A stretch of DNA of 64,000 nucleotides from Deinococcus sp. JMULE3. Lineage in GTDB: Bacteria; Deinococcota; Deinococci; Deinococcales; Deinococcaceae. The stretch is taken from assembly GCF_013337115.1 (NCBI RefSeq), contig NZ_SGWE01000004.1, positions 3,045,501 to 3,109,500 of the forward strand. The letters are read 5' to 3'. A model generated the notes under the pieces. That model did not search any database, was not told where the DNA came from, and was given only the letters and a program-made list of their open reading frames with translations. A program made the position numbers and the translations under genes. Each line of letters starts with the position of its first letter. Within the stretch, counting starts at the first letter, position 1. Shown here piece after piece: positions 17,967 through 31,829 of the stretch.

Positions 17967-18703
17967 TCAGAGGATGCCACCCAGGTACTCCAGCACGTTC
18001 ACCTTCACGGGCATGAAGTACGCGTGCTGCTCCCGCTCGCGGGCGAAGGTCAGGAGGTCACGGGCGAACGTGCGGTTGCAGTCCAGGGTGGGCGTGAACG
18101 TGCGGGGGAACACCGCGTGGTTCCGGGCGCGCCAGTAGTTGAAGCTGGCTTCCGTGAGAATGCTCGTCGCGCCCCACCACACGTCCGTGCCGTCCGGCAG
18201 GAGGTCCGCCCAGGTGTCCAGCAGGCGCAGGTCGAAGAACGGCTGCGTGAAGAACCCGGCCGCGCCCGCGTCCAGCTTGCGCTCCAGGTAATCCCGCTCG
18301 CGGACGAACGACTGCCGGTACGGGTCCAGCCCGGCGTACACCCGCAGGTGCGGCGCGTCGCGGTTCAGGCGGCGGATCAGGTCCACGGCGTCCTGGTCGT
18401 ACACCTTCGCGCTCATGTCGATCGGGGCGTCCCCGGTCACGACGAGCACCTCACGAATGCCGTGTTCCTCCAGCATGGGCAGGAACGGCAGCGGCTCACG
18501 CGGGTTGAAGTCCACGGCGCGCAGGTGCGGAATCGCCGCGAAACCCGGCCGGGCGAAGCCGCACCCCACCCAGGAGCGCAGCGAGTACCGCGTCAGGTCC
18601 GGCACGTTCACGGTATCCACGCCGCTCAGCGCGCCTGCGACCTCCGCGATCTCCGCGCGCAGGCCAGAACGGGACCGGGGCACCAGCTCGACAGACACTC
18701 GCG

Positions 18704-18707
<4 letters not shown>
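17967..18707 (-). CDS. metF: Methylenetetrahydrofolate reductase family protein
   Basis: The 246-residue protein matches the MTHFR TIM-barrel, with VLVVTGDAP (about residues 86-94) in place of the usual LRGD block and [14 protein letters not shown] (about 147-160) as the flavin/substrate segment. It should supply 5-methyl-THF to MetH, encoded directly upstream. It is shorter than E. coli MetF (about 296 residues). The GTG overlaps the metH stop (GTGA). Confidence 0.85.
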
Positions 18708-22447
<3,740 letters not shown>

Positions 22448-22463
22448 GGTCTACCCCTGTACA

Positions 22464-22486
22464 GCAGAAAGCCGCCCCTGGGCGGC
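22464..22486 (-). terminator. Intrinsic terminator in the metH leader (riboswitch expression platform)
   Basis: On the minus strand GCCGCC and GGCGGC form a stem with loop CAGG followed by TTTCTG, ending 17 bp before the metH ATG. Its place between the aptamer and the gene suits premature termination when SAM is bound. Confidence 0.7.
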
Positions 22487-22561
22487 CTCGAAAGTCCTTG
22501 CGCGAGTGCTGCGCCGCTTCTGGGCCATCGTCCCCGCTCGCACCATCGTCAGCGCACCCAC

Positions 22562-22659
22562 GCGGGTCTTCTCTGAAAGCACCGAGTGCCGCAATGAGGG
22601 CCGGTTGCCACGCCATCACAGGGCAGAAAATTCCCTCCGGCGGTTCTGGATGACCACGC
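22562..22659 (-). ncRNA. SAM riboswitch (SAM-I/IV clan-like) aptamer upstream of metH
   Basis: Read on the minus strand: P1 is GCG(U)GGUC pairing with GACCCGC at the far end; P2 is CGCC/GGCG with a kink-turn-like GGA...UGUGAU around an AGGG/CCCU upper stem; then the hallmark GGCAACC, a GGUGC block and AGAGAAGACC closing on P1. These are the conserved features of the S-box/SAM-IV clan. High SAM should favour the terminator at 22464-22486 and lower metH-metF. The subclass needs a covariance-model search. Confidence 0.72.
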
Positions 22660-22762
22660 CCGGCAGGCGCGGTTCCCGGCAGGATAGCGCGCCGCGTGAG
22701 CCGCCCACCGTGACGTGCATGGACAGGGCCGCCGGGTTCAGGGCGTCTTCACCCAACCTGAA

Positions 22763-22776
22763 TGCTTTAGAAAGCA
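22763..22776. promoter_or_regulatory. Palindrome upstream of the DJ-1 gene, possible operator
   Basis: TGCTTTAGAAAGCA has perfect 6-bp arms. A second inverted repeat, CGACAG (22789-22794) and CTGTCG (22804-22809), lies across the promoter region before the -10 TAAGGT (22815-22820). Either could bind a regulator. Confidence 0.35.
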
Positions 22777-22814
22777 AAGTAAGGGGTTCGACAGTCGGCC
22801 CGCCTGTCGGCGCA

Positions 22815-22820
22815 TAAGGT
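22815..22820 (+). promoter_or_regulatory. -10 box, leaderless promoter of the DJ-1 family gene
   Basis: TAAGGT is followed by 7 nt and the ATG at 22828. Confidence 0.5.
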
Positions 22821-22827
22821 GTCGCCC

Positions 22828-23598
22828 ATGACCAAGAACATCCTCGTGGTGATGTCCAGCGAAGACCAGCTCCCGCTCAAGGACGGCCAGACCCACGCCA
22901 CCGGCTTCTACCTCAACGAATTCGGCGTGCCCGCCCACCGCCTGACCCAGGAGGGCCACAAGCTGACCATCGCCACGCCCAAGGGGAACCGCCCCCCCAT
23001 GGACCACGGCAGCGACACCAAGGACTTCTTCAAGGACGAGGCCGAACACCAGCAGATCAAGGCCTTCGTCGAGCAGACCCTCAGCGGACCCATCCACAAG
23101 CTGAGCGACGCTGCCGCGAACCTCGACCAGTTCGACGCGGTGTTCCTGCCCGGCGGGCACGCCCCCATGATCGAACTCATGCGCGACGCCGACCTGGGCA
23201 AGGTCCTGCGCCACTTCCACGAGAAGGCCCAGCCCACCGCGCTGATCTGCCACGCACCCGTCGCCCTGCTCGCCGCGCAGCAGGACGCCGCCGCCTACCA
23301 GACGGCCCTGCAGAACGGCGAGACGCCCGCCGCGCAGGACTTCATCTACGACGGGTACAAGGCCACCGTGTTCAGCACCCCCGAGGAGCAGGACGCCGAG
23401 AAGACCTTCGAGGCCCCCATGCAGTACTACCCCGCCGACGCCCTGCGCGCCGCGGGCATGGACGTGCAGAACGGCGGCAAGTACACCAGTCACGTCGTGC
23501 GTGACCGTGAACTCATCACCGGGCAGAACCCCATGAGCGACGAGGAATTCGTCACCGCCCTCCTCGGCGCGCTGAAGGGCGACACGGTGAACGCATGA
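22828..23598 (+). CDS. DJ-1/PfpI superfamily (class I glutamine amidotransferase-like) protein
   Basis: The 256-residue protein has the nucleophile elbow ALICHAPVALLAA (Cys at about residue 146), the GGHAPM strand and DGYKATVFSTPEEQ, which place it near Hsp31/YDR533C-like members of the DJ-1/PfpI superfamily. Relatives are glyoxalases, chaperones or deglycases; the reaction here cannot be fixed. I chose the ATG at 22828 because it fits the leaderless promoter; a GTG nine bases upstream is in frame. Its stop overlaps the next ATG. Confidence 0.85.
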   Translation: MTKNILVVMSSEDQLPLKDGQTHATGFYLNEFGVPAHRLTQEGHKLTIATPKGNRPPMDHGSDTKDFFKDEAEHQQIKAFVEQTLSGPIHKLSDAAANLDQFDAVFLPGGHAPMIELMRDADLGKVLRHFHEKAQPTALICHAPVALLAAQQDAAAYQTALQNGETPAAQDFIYDGYKATVFSTPEEQDAEKTFEAPMQYYPADALRAAGMDVQNGGKYTSHVVRDRELITGQNPMSDEEFVTALLGALKGDTVNA

Positions 23599-23897
23599 GC
23601 GTCATCGCCGTCCACGCCATCATCACGCCCAAACCCGAGCACGTCGACACCGTCCAGGCCGAGATGCTGAGCATGGTCAAGGCCAGCCGTCAGGAGGAAG
23701 GCAACCTCCGCTACGACCTGCTGCGCGAGGAGAAGGACGGCACCGTCCGCTTGCACGTGCAGGAACGCTACCGCGATCAGGCCGCCGCGCAGGCCCACCG
23801 CGACAGCGAGCACTACCAGGCGTACCGCGCCAAGGCCGGCGACTGGTTCGCCAGCGCTCCCGAGGTGACGGTGCTTCAGGAAATCGACGTCGCCTGA
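23595..23897 (+). CDS. Antibiotic biosynthesis monooxygenase (ABM/YgiN-like) family protein
   Basis: The 100-residue protein is a single ferredoxin-like ABM domain: IAVHAIITPKPEHVD at the start, EEGNLRYDLLRE in the middle and FVQERYRD-like LHVQERYRDQAA. YgiN-type members oxidise quinols. It is coupled to the DJ-1 gene by an ATGA overlap, so the pair probably deals with reactive carbonyls or quinones; that role is inferred. A bidirectional terminator follows. Confidence 0.85.
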   Translation: MSVIAVHAIITPKPEHVDTVQAEMLSMVKASRQEEGNLRYDLLREEKDGTVRLHVQERYRDQAAAQAHRDSEHYQAYRAKAGDWFASAPEVTVLQEIDVA

Positions 23898-23911
23898 CCT
23901 GACACACGTAC

Positions 23912-23947
23912 GAGGCCGCCACCGGATCAGGTCCGGGAGGCGGCCTC
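23912..23947. terminator. Bidirectional hairpin terminator
   Basis: GAGGCCGCC and GGCGGCCTC enclose a second stem CCGGA/TCCGG. It sits between the convergent ABM gene and BTAD regulator. No T-run on either side. Confidence 0.6.
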
Positions 23948-23957
23948 CCGCGTATGC

Positions 23958-26666
23958 TCAACGCGTCGCGGGGACCGCACCGGATGCCAGCGCGGCCAGC
24001 AGTGGGTTCAGCACGTCCCAGCCCTCTGTCCCACCGGGGCTCAGGAGGGTCCGCGCCTCGGCGGCCAGGGCGGACGCGACCTCCCGCTCGCCCTGATCGA
24101 ACGCCAGCGCCGCCTGCTCCGCGACGATCAGGCCCCGGATCGACCCGGCGTTCAGGGTGCGGGCGCTGTCGTCCGCCTCGCGCAGCGCCGCCGACGCCTC
24201 GCACCACTGCCCCATTCGGCGCAGGCACGCCCCGACCTTCCACAGGCTCAGCACCCGCCCGCGCGACAGCGTGCCCGCCGGGAGGACGTCCACCGATTGC
24301 CGGTACGCCACCGCCGCCTGCGCGTACTCTCCGGACCGGTACGCACCGTACCCCAGCCAGTACAGGACGTTCGAGGCCCGCACCGGCAGTCGCTCGCGCG
24401 TCAGGGTCAGCGCCTCCTGCAGCCACTCCGCCGACGCGGGCCAGTCCTCCAGGCACGCCATGGCTGCGCCACCCTCCAGCAGCAGCGCCGAGCGGACATC
24501 GTCATCCAGCGCCCCGCCGAAACGCCCCAGGGCTGCCCGCACCTCCGCGACCGCCAGGGCGTACTCGTCCCGTTCCGTGTGCCACTTCGCGCGCCGCGCG
24601 GCGAGGTCTGCCCAGCACCCCGCGTCGTCCAGCCCGGCCGCGAGCGCCGCCAGCGCGTCCAGTTCCGCCTCGCGCCCCGGTTCGTCGTCCAGGTGGCGGC
24701 ACAGCTCACTGCGGGCTACCCGCACTGCGAACGCCTGACGCGGCGGCGCCCCGCACGCCAGCGCCCGCCCGTACAGCGCGAACGCGTCGGCGTGCGCGAA
24801 CAGCCCCTCGGCCTCCCGCGCCGCCCGCACCCACAGCGGCCACGCCCGCTCCGGCTGCCCGCCCGCCTCGAAATGCTGCGCGACGGTGCCCGCCGGAGTG
24901 CCGTCCGGGGCCAGCGCCGCCAGCTGCCCATGCAGGTGCCCGCGCCGGGCGGTGCCCAGGTCCTCCAGCAGCGCCCGGCGGTGCAGGTCATGCCCGAACC
25001 GGAACCCCGCGCCGTCCGGGGTGACCAGCCGCGCCTCCTGCGCCCGCTCCAGCTCGTCCAGCGCCTCCCCGACCGGCACGCCCACGCACCCCGCCACCAG
25101 CGACACGGGGAAGGACTCGCCCCACAGCGCCCCCGCCTGCAGCAGCTGCCGCGTCACGCGCCCCAGCCGCTCCACCCGGCCCCGGATCGCCTGCGTCACC
25201 GACGGCGGGACCGGCACCTCGGCGTAATCCACCGTGAACGCATCGAACGGCGTGTGCCAGCGCCCACCCCGCTCCGCGAGCAGACCCCGCTCGCGCAGGT
25301 CGCGCAGCGTCTCCATCAGGAACAGCGGGTGCCCGGCGGTCGCCTCGAACAGCCGCGCGGTGAACAGCGGCGCCTCCCCACCCGCCAGTCCCGCGATCAG
25401 CTCGTTCACAGCCTCTCTGGGCAACTCGGTCAACGTGAGGCGCGCCGGGTTCACGCGGCCCAGCACCGCCAGCACCTCCGCCCGCTCCTGCAACTCCCCC
25501 GGGCGGGCCGACAGCCACACGTGCCGCGCGCCCCGGTGCAGCGCAAGGAACGCCGCCTCCAGCGACCCGGCGTCCAGCCAGTGCAGGTCCTCCACGACCA
25601 CCGCGCGCCCACCCGCCAGGGCCAGCAGCGCCTGCGCCAGCACGTCCAGCATCGCCCCACGGTCCGTGGACGCCACGCCGCCCGGCGCGCTCAGGGCCGC
25701 CGCCAGCCCCGGCCGCAGGAACTCCGGGCACCACGCCAGCCCGCTCGTATCCGAACGGAACGCGTCCAGCAGCGCCCCGAACGGCAGCGGCGTCAGCTCC
25801 GGCGCGCCGCGCAGCACCAGCGCGTCCCCCGCCGCCTCGCGCAGCAGGCGGGACTTCCCGATCCCTGCCTCGCCCAGCACCAGCATCGTCCGCGCCGCGC
25901 GCAGCGCCAGCACCTCCGCCGCGCGGCCCACCAGCGCCGCCGCCGGAGGAGCCGCCGGGCGGTCCCGCTCCAGTCCCTCGGCCAGCACCCGCGTGGCGGG
26001 CAGCGGCTCGGCCCCCAGCTCGTCCCGCAGGCGGCGGCACAGCGACCGGTACGCGTCCAGCGCGTCCTCGCGGCGCCCCATCGCGGCCAGGACCTCCATC
26101 TGTGCCCGCACGCTCCGCTCGCGCAGCGGGTCCAGCGTCAGCGCCTGTGCGTGCGCCGAGAGCGCCGCCGCCCACCCACCCCGACCCGCCTCGAACGCCG
26201 CCAGGGCGTCCAGCGCCCGCAGCTGCTCCTCCAGCGCCTGACCTGCCACGCGCTCCTGCCACTCCTCGAACTGCGCCGCGCCCGGTACGCTCAGGTGATC
26301 CAGGAACCGCCCCCGCGCGAACGCCGCCGCGCCCGCCACGTCCCCCGACGCCAGCGCCGCCCGCAGCGCGAGGAGGTCCACCTGCACCTCGCCCCGCAAC
26401 GCCACCGCGCCCGGCCCGACCTCCAGCCAGTCCGACAGGCCCGCTCCCTTCAGGCGGTGCAGCTGCACCCGCAGGTTCCGCCGCGCCGCGTCCCCCTCCT
26501 GATCGGACCACAGCAGGTCCGCCAGCACCTCGCGCGGCGTCTCGCCCTCGACCGCCAGGAACATGAGCAGCGCCAGACTCTTGCCCGTGACGTCCAGCGG
26601 CGCGCCCACCACGCTGGCGCGGGGCACACCCAGCGTCCGCAGGACCAGCACTGACCCGGTGTTCAT
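23958..26666 (-). CDS. BTAD-domain transcriptional regulator with AAA-type ATPase and TPR-like C-terminus
   Basis: The 902-residue protein resembles large SARP/MalT-like regulators. Residues of about 1-100 form a winged-helix DNA-binding region (LADLLWSDQEGDAARRNLRVQLHRL), followed by a BTAD repeat region to about 235 (LDPLRERSVRAQMEVLAAMGRREDALDAYRSL). An ATPase domain has Walker A LVLGEAGIGKSRLLRE near residue 270 and Walker B VVVEDLHWLD near 370. The rest is helical TPR-like repeats. The target genes are unknown. TACACT (26677-26682, minus) lies 10 nt before the ATG, so the leader is very short. Confidence 0.85.
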   Translation of the reverse strand: MNTGSVLVLRTLGVPRASVVGAPLDVTGKSLALLMFLAVEGETPREVLADLLWSDQEGDAARRNLRVQLHRLKGAGLSDWLEVGPGAVALRGEVQVDLLALRAALASGDVAGAAAFARGRFLDHLSVPGAAQFEEWQERVAGQALEEQLRALDALAAFEAGRGGWAAALSAHAQALTLDPLRERSVRAQMEVLAAMGRREDALDAYRSLCRRLRDELGAEPLPATRVLAEGLERDRPAAPPAAALVGRAAEVLALRAARTMLVLGEAGIGKSRLLREAAGDALVLRGAPELTPLPFGALLDAFRSDTSGLAWCPEFLRPGLAAALSAPGGVASTDRGAMLDVLAQALLALAGGRAVVVEDLHWLDAGSLEAAFLALHRGARHVWLSARPGELQERAEVLAVLGRVNPARLTLTELPREAVNELIAGLAGGEAPLFTARLFEATAGHPLFLMETLRDLRERGLLAERGGRWHTPFDAFTVDYAEVPVPPSVTQAIRGRVERLGRVTRQLLQAGALWGESFPVSLVAGCVGVPVGEALDELERAQEARLVTPDGAGFRFGHDLHRRALLEDLGTARRGHLHGQLAALAPDGTPAGTVAQHFEAGGQPERAWPLWVRAAREAEGLFAHADAFALYGRALACGAPPRQAFAVRVARSELCRHLDDEPGREAELDALAALAAGLDDAGCWADLAARRAKWHTERDEYALAVAEVRAALGRFGGALDDDVRSALLLEGGAAMACLEDWPASAEWLQEALTLTRERLPVRASNVLYWLGYGAYRSGEYAQAAVAYRQSVDVLPAGTLSRGRVLSLWKVGACLRRMGQWCEASAALREADDSARTLNAGSIRGLIVAEQAALAFDQGEREVASALAAEARTLLSPGGTEGWDVLNPLLAALASGAVPATR

Positions 26667-26737
26667 GAGTGTCCCCAGTGTACCGCGCAACGCCCGTGCA
26701 ACACCCCCCCGGTCAGACTGATCAGCAAGGAGCCCCC

Positions 26738-26929
26738 GTGACCCCCCCGAATCCCCCCACCGAGTACCTGATCCGCATCGAACCCCTTGCCCCATCCGCC
26801 ACTGCACCGTCACGACCGACGGTCCGGCTGGAACCGCAGGGCCGACCCCAGGACGCCCGCACCTTCCATGACGTGGACGAACTGCTGCGTCACCTGTGGC
26901 TGCTGCTGGAAGGGCGCGGCATACGCTGA
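26738..26929 (+). CDS. Small hypothetical protein, 63 residues
   Basis: The GTG start has AAGGAG 5 nt upstream. The product is Pro-rich at first, then YLIRIEPLAP, a variable linker and a helical end FHDVDELLRHLWLLLEGRG. No signal peptide, no family recognised. A good ribosome-binding site and a strong following terminator support it as a real gene, divergent from the BTAD regulator. Confidence 0.6.
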   Translation: MTPPNPPTEYLIRIEPLAPSATAPSRPTVRLEPQGRPQDARTFHDVDELLRHLWLLLEGRGIR

Positions 26930-26940
26930 AGCCACCATGG

Positions 26941-26974
26941 GAAGAGGTCGGGCCATGACGCGCCCGACCTCTTC
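26941..26974. terminator. Bidirectional terminator, 13-bp perfect stem
   Basis: GAAGAGGTCGGGC and GCCCGACCTCTTC flank an 8-nt loop between the small plus-strand gene and tctA on the minus strand. Confidence 0.75.
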
Positions 26975-26989
26975 CTGTTCCGACTGTGT

Positions 26990-28489
26990 TCAGCCGACCG
27001 TGCCCTGACGCGCCGCGCGGGCCTTGAGAACCTGCGGCACCACCAGCGCCGCCACCACGATCAGCAGGATGAACGCCGACAGCGGCTGCCGCACGAACAC
27101 GCTCATGTCCCCGCCGCTCTGCTGCATGGCGGTCCGGAACTGACTCTCCGCGACCGGCCCCAGGATCACGCCGATGATCGCGGGCGTGACCGGGAAGTCG
27201 AAGCGGCGCATGCCGTAGCCGATCACGCCGAAGATCGCCAGCAGGAACAGGTCGAACACGCTGTTGTTCAGCGAGTACACGCCCACCGTGCTGAACACCA
27301 GAATCCCGGCGTACAGGAACGGACGGGGAATCAGCAGCAGTTTCGCCCAGACCGGCGCGAGCGGCAGGTTCAACGCGAGCAGCATGACGTTCCCGATGTA
27401 CAGGCTGGCGATCAGGCCCCACACCAGTTCCGGGCTGGTCACGAACAGCAGCGGCCCGGGTTGCAGGCCGTACTGCTGGAAGGCGGCCAGCAGGATCGCG
27501 GCGGTCGCGCTGGTCGGCAGGCCCAGCGTCAGCAGCGGCACCAGCACGCCCGCCGCCGAGGCGTTGTTCGCCGCTTCCGGCCCCGCCACGCCCTCGATGG
27601 CGCCCTTGCCGAACTCCTCGGGGTGCTTGCTGAGTTTCTTCTCCAGCGTGTACGACAGGAACGTGGGGATCTCCGCGCCGCCCGCTGGGATCGCGCCGAA
27701 CGGGAAGCCCAGCGCCGTGCCGCGCAGCCAGGGTTTCCACGAGCGCCGCCAGTCCTCGCGGTTCATGCGGGCGTTCCCGTCCAGCTTGATCACGCTGGCC
27801 TTGCCCTTGCGCAGGCGGCTGGCGACGAACAGCGTCTCGCCGATGGCGAACAGGCCGATCACGACCGTCACGAAGTCAATCCCGTCGAGCAGTTCCGGGT
27901 AGCCGAGCGTGAAGCGCGCCTGACCACTCTGGAGGTCCGTGCCGACCAGGCCGATCGCCAGACCCAGGAACAGGCTGATCAGGCCGCGCAGGGGCGACCC
28001 GCCGAACGTGGCGCTGATGGTCACGAACGCCAGCATGATCAACGCGAACTTCGCGCTGGGCGGGATCTGCACCGCCACGTCCGCGATGGCGGGCGCGGCG
28101 AACGTCAGCAGGATGGTGCCGATGGTGCCCGCCACGAACGACCCGATCGCGGCGGTCGCCAGTGCGGCGGCGGCGCGGCCCCGCCGGGCCATCTTGTTCC
28201 CTTCCAGCGCGGTGATGATGCTGCTCGACTCGCCCGGCGTGTTCAGGAGGATGCTGGTGGTGCTGCCGCCGAACATTCCGCCGTAGTAGATCCCGGCGAA
28301 CATGATGAACGCACTGACGGGCGGCAACTGCGCCGTGACGGGCAGCAGCAGCGCGACCGTCAGGGCCGGGCCGATGCCCGGCAGCACGCCGACCAGCGTG
28401 CCCAGCGTGACGCCGATCAGCGCCCACAGCAGGTTCAGCGGGGTCAGGGCCGTCTCGAAGCCCGCCAGCAGGGAGGTGACGGCCTCCAT
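26990..28489 (-). CDS. tctA: Tripartite tricarboxylate transporter large permease
   Basis: The 499-residue protein has about 10-12 membrane segments and TctA signatures: [40 protein letters not shown] and [35 protein letters not shown] (seen in pieces). It imports a carboxylate such as citrate using ion gradients with TctB and the binding protein TctC. I chose the ATG overlapping the tctB stop (TGATG); a GTG one codon upstream is equally possible. Confidence 0.95.
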   Translation of the reverse strand: MEAVTSLLAGFETALTPLNLLWALIGVTLGTLVGVLPGIGPALTVALLLPVTAQLPPVSAFIMFAGIYYGGMFGGSTTSILLNTPGESSSIITALEGNKMARRGRAAAALATAAIGSFVAGTIGTILLTFAAPAIADVAVQIPPSAKFALIMLAFVTISATFGGSPLRGLISLFLGLAIGLVGTDLQSGQARFTLGYPELLDGIDFVTVVIGLFAIGETLFVASRLRKGKASVIKLDGNARMNREDWRRSWKPWLRGTALGFPFGAIPAGGAEIPTFLSYTLEKKLSKHPEEFGKGAIEGVAGPEAANNASAAGVLVPLLTLGLPTSATAAILLAAFQQYGLQPGPLLFVTSPELVWGLIASLYIGNVMLLALNLPLAPVWAKLLLIPRPFLYAGILVFSTVGVYSLNNSVFDLFLLAIFGVIGYGMRRFDFPVTPAIIGVILGPVAESQFRTAMQQSGGDMSVFVRQPLSAFILLIVVAALVVPQVLKARAARQGTVG

Positions 28490-29007
28490 CACAGCACCCC
28501 TTTCAGAATGCCGGGCGGCAGGGTCAGGCCCAGGCCGCGCGTGAACACCACGTACGTGACCAGCGCGACGATCAGCGCGACGCCCGCCAGCAGAGGCAGG
28601 CGGCGCTCACCGAACGCGAAGCCCACGCTGAAGTACATGACGGCCGTGCCCACCACGAAACCCAGCGGCACCAGGATCAGCGACCCGATCAGGAAGCCGC
28701 CCAGGATCAGGCCCGGCTGACGCAGGTCCGGCTGGGCGTCCGGGTCGCTGTCCTCCTCGGCGGCGGGTTCGGCCCGGGAGCCGCGCAGGGTCGCCACGAG
28801 CAGCAGCGCGCCCAGGGCCAGCGTGCCGACGGACACGATCATCGGGAACACGCGCGGCCCGACGAAGGCATTGATGCCGAACGGGATCTTCAGCGTACCG
28901 ATCAGCAGGAGCGCCCCGACGATCAGGACGCCCACGGCGACCAGCAGGTCCGGAACGCTCAGCGCGGGCCGCGCGGGCGGGGTGAGGGTGGGGGAGGGGT
29001 CAGACAT
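28489..29007 (-). CDS. tctB: Tripartite tricarboxylate transporter small membrane subunit
   Basis: The 172-residue protein has about four membrane segments; the first ([17 protein letters not shown]) and the following [23 protein letters not shown] match TctB. A charged acidic linker (about residues 82-95) separates the two halves. It overlaps tctA and lies 92 bp after tctC. Confidence 0.92.
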   Translation of the reverse strand: MSDPSPTLTPPARPALSVPDLLVAVGVLIVGALLLIGTLKIPFGINAFVGPRVFPMIVSVGTLALGALLLVATLRGSRAEPAAEEDSDPDAQPDLRQPGLILGGFLIGSLILVPLGFVVGTAVMYFSVGFAFGERRLPLLAGVALIVALVTYVVFTRGLGLTLPPGILKGVL

Positions 29008-29046
29008 TCACGTACCTCGGCGGGGGTGGGGGTGGGGGAACGTGGG

Positions 29047-29082
29047 GCCGGGCGGCGCGAAGGAAACTCGCCACCGCCCGGC
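29047..29082 (-). other. Hairpin between tctC and tctB
   Basis: GCCGGGCGG and CCGCCCGGC form a perfect 9-bp stem with an 18-nt loop and no T-run. It probably stabilises the tctC end of the mRNA so that more binding protein is made than permease. Confidence 0.5.
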
Positions 29083-29099
29083 ACGACCAGCTGCAGGCC

Positions 29100-30050
<951 letters not shown>

Positions 30051-30092
30051 GGGTGTTCCTCCGGTGAGGGGGTGGGTTGTGGTGTCCCCCGT

Positions 30093-30121
30093 AAAGTACG
30101 CCCCCCGGACCGGCGGAACAA
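30093..30121 (-). promoter_or_regulatory. Promoter of tctCBA
   Basis: On the minus strand TTGTTC (30116-30121) and TACTTT (30093-30098) are separated by 17 bp. The leader is about 35-40 nt. Confidence 0.6.
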
Positions 30122-30151
30122 GGTGTTTTTTGCGTGCTGGCCGCGCAATCC

Positions 30152-30166
30152 GTGCACGCAATGCAC
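30152..30166. promoter_or_regulatory. Palindrome in the tct divergent promoter region, candidate regulator site
   Basis: GTGCA (30152-30156), 5 nt and TGCAC (30162-30166) form a perfect inverted repeat that overlaps a tandem TGCACGC repeat. Related TGCGTGC and TACGCAAC words occur at 30130-30136 and 30182-30190. It lies upstream of both promoters, a natural place for the CitB-type response regulator. Confidence 0.45.
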
Positions 30167-30217
30167 GCCCGTGAACGGAATGTACGCAACCCCTGCCAAG
30201 GTGGGGCTGCCGCCTCC

Positions 30218-30223
30218 TACAAT
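30218..30223 (+). promoter_or_regulatory. -10 box of the sensor kinase operon
   Basis: TACAAT lies 15 nt before the ATG at 30239, giving a leader of about 8-9 nt. Confidence 0.55.
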
Positions 30224-30238
30224 CGGGAGCGAACACCC

Positions 30239-31829
30239 ATGAACCGACGCCGTCCCAACCTGCAGGGCCGACTGGTGCGCCTGCACCTGATCGTCCTGTG
30301 CGCCATGACCGCTCTGCTGGTCGGCGTGCAGACCGCGCAGCTGTACGGCGAGGCCCGCGAACGCCTGGGTGAACGCGCCCTGACCGCCAGTCGCATCGTG
30401 GCGAAACTACCCGCGGTGGTGCAGGGCACCGAGAAGGGCACGCAGGACGCTGGCCTGAACGCCCAGGTGAACCTGCTGCGCGAGGAGGCCGGCGCGGACT
30501 TCATCGTGGTCGGGAATGCGCGGGGTATCCGGCTGGCGCACCCCGTCCCCGAACGGCTGGGTAAACCCATGGAGGGCGGCGACAACGTGCAGCCGCTGGC
30601 CGGGCAGGAGGTCGTGTCGGTCGCGCGCGGCAGCCTGGGCCTGAGTGTGCGCGGCAAGGTCCCCGTCTGGGCGGGCGGCGTGCCCGGCACGCGCGTGGTG
30701 GGCGTGGTCAGCACCGGGTACCTCATGCCGCAGGTGTGGCATCTGGTGGGCAGCGCACTGATCAGCCTGCTGCCGTGGTTCGTGCTGGCGCTGGGCCTGG
30801 GCACCGTCGGCGCGGTGTGGGCCGCGCGGCGCCTGCGGGCCGAGATCCTGAACCTGGAACCCGAGCAGATCGCCGCGCTGGCCCGCCAGCAGCGCGCCGT
30901 GCTGGCCGCCCTGCGTGAGGGCGTGCTGGCGGTGGATGCGGGCGGGCTGGTCACGCTCAGCAGCGACCGCGCCGTGACCCTGCTGGGCGGCCAGAGTCCC
31001 CGCGCCACTGGCGACCCTCTGGCCGGAACTGGCCCTCCTGACCGCCGGCCACCCGGTCGCCCGCGCGCAGAACCTGGAAGTCACGCTGCGCGGCCAGCCG
31101 GTCCTCGTGAACCTCGAACCGCTGGAGGGCGGCGGGTTCGTCGCGGGCTTCCGCGACCGCGCCGAGGCGCTGGCCCTCGCGGAGGAACTCACGCACGCGC
31201 GGGGCTTCGTGGACGTCCTGCGCGCCCAGACGCACGAGTACCAGAACCGCCTGCACGTCCTCTCGGGCCTGCTGCAACTGGACCGCTCCGAGGAGGCCCT
31301 GCGCGTCCTGAACGCCGAGATTCACGCCGACGCGCAGTTCCGCCAGTTGCTGCGCGACGTGCAGGTGCCCCGGCTGGTCGCGCTGCTCGCCGGGAAGCGT
31401 GAACGCGCCCAGGAGCTCGGCATTGACTTCCAGATCACCGAGGGAAGCCACCTGGGGCCGCACTGGGAACGCCACGCCGACACGCTGGTCAGCGCCGTCG
31501 GGAACCTCACCGAGAACGCCTTTGAGGCCCTCGCCGGTCAGCCCGGACTGGTCACCGTGACGGTCGGAGAGGACCCGGACGGCATGCAGGTCGAGGTGGA
31601 GGACAGCGGCCCCGGCGTCGCCGAGACCCTGCGCGACACCCTCTTCAACCGTGGGGCGAGCAGCAAGGGCGAGGGGCGCGGGTACGGCCTGCATGGCGTC
31701 CACGCGCGCGTGCAGGGCCTGGGCGGCACGCTGCGTCACACCCGGCGCGGCCCCCTGACGGTCTTCCAGCTGAGCCTCCCGCAGCCCCTCCCGCACCGCC
31801 CCACCGACCCGGCCGAGGTGACCGCATGA
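30239..31829 (+). pseudogene. Sensor histidine kinase, CitA/DcuS type, broken by a single-base frameshift
   Basis: The first frame (to about residue 259) encodes a membrane segment ([16 protein letters not shown]), an extracytoplasmic sensor region, a second membrane segment ([20 protein letters not shown]) and a PAS-like start. The remaining kinase lies in another frame: H-box [19 protein letters not shown]-box [18 protein letters not shown] and GYGLHGV. Removing one C from the CCC at 31015-31017 joins the halves as ...GDLWPEL..., restoring about 529 residues. Its stop overlaps the response regulator ATG (ATGA). It could be a true mutation, a phase-variable site or a sequencing error. Confidence 0.8.

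Noticed and set aside
31107..31829. The second half of the histidine kinase as a separate gene starting at GTG 31107
   Set aside because: There is no ribosome-binding site or promoter, and the upstream sequence in this frame ([11 protein letters not shown]) continues kinase homology, so a frameshift explains it better.
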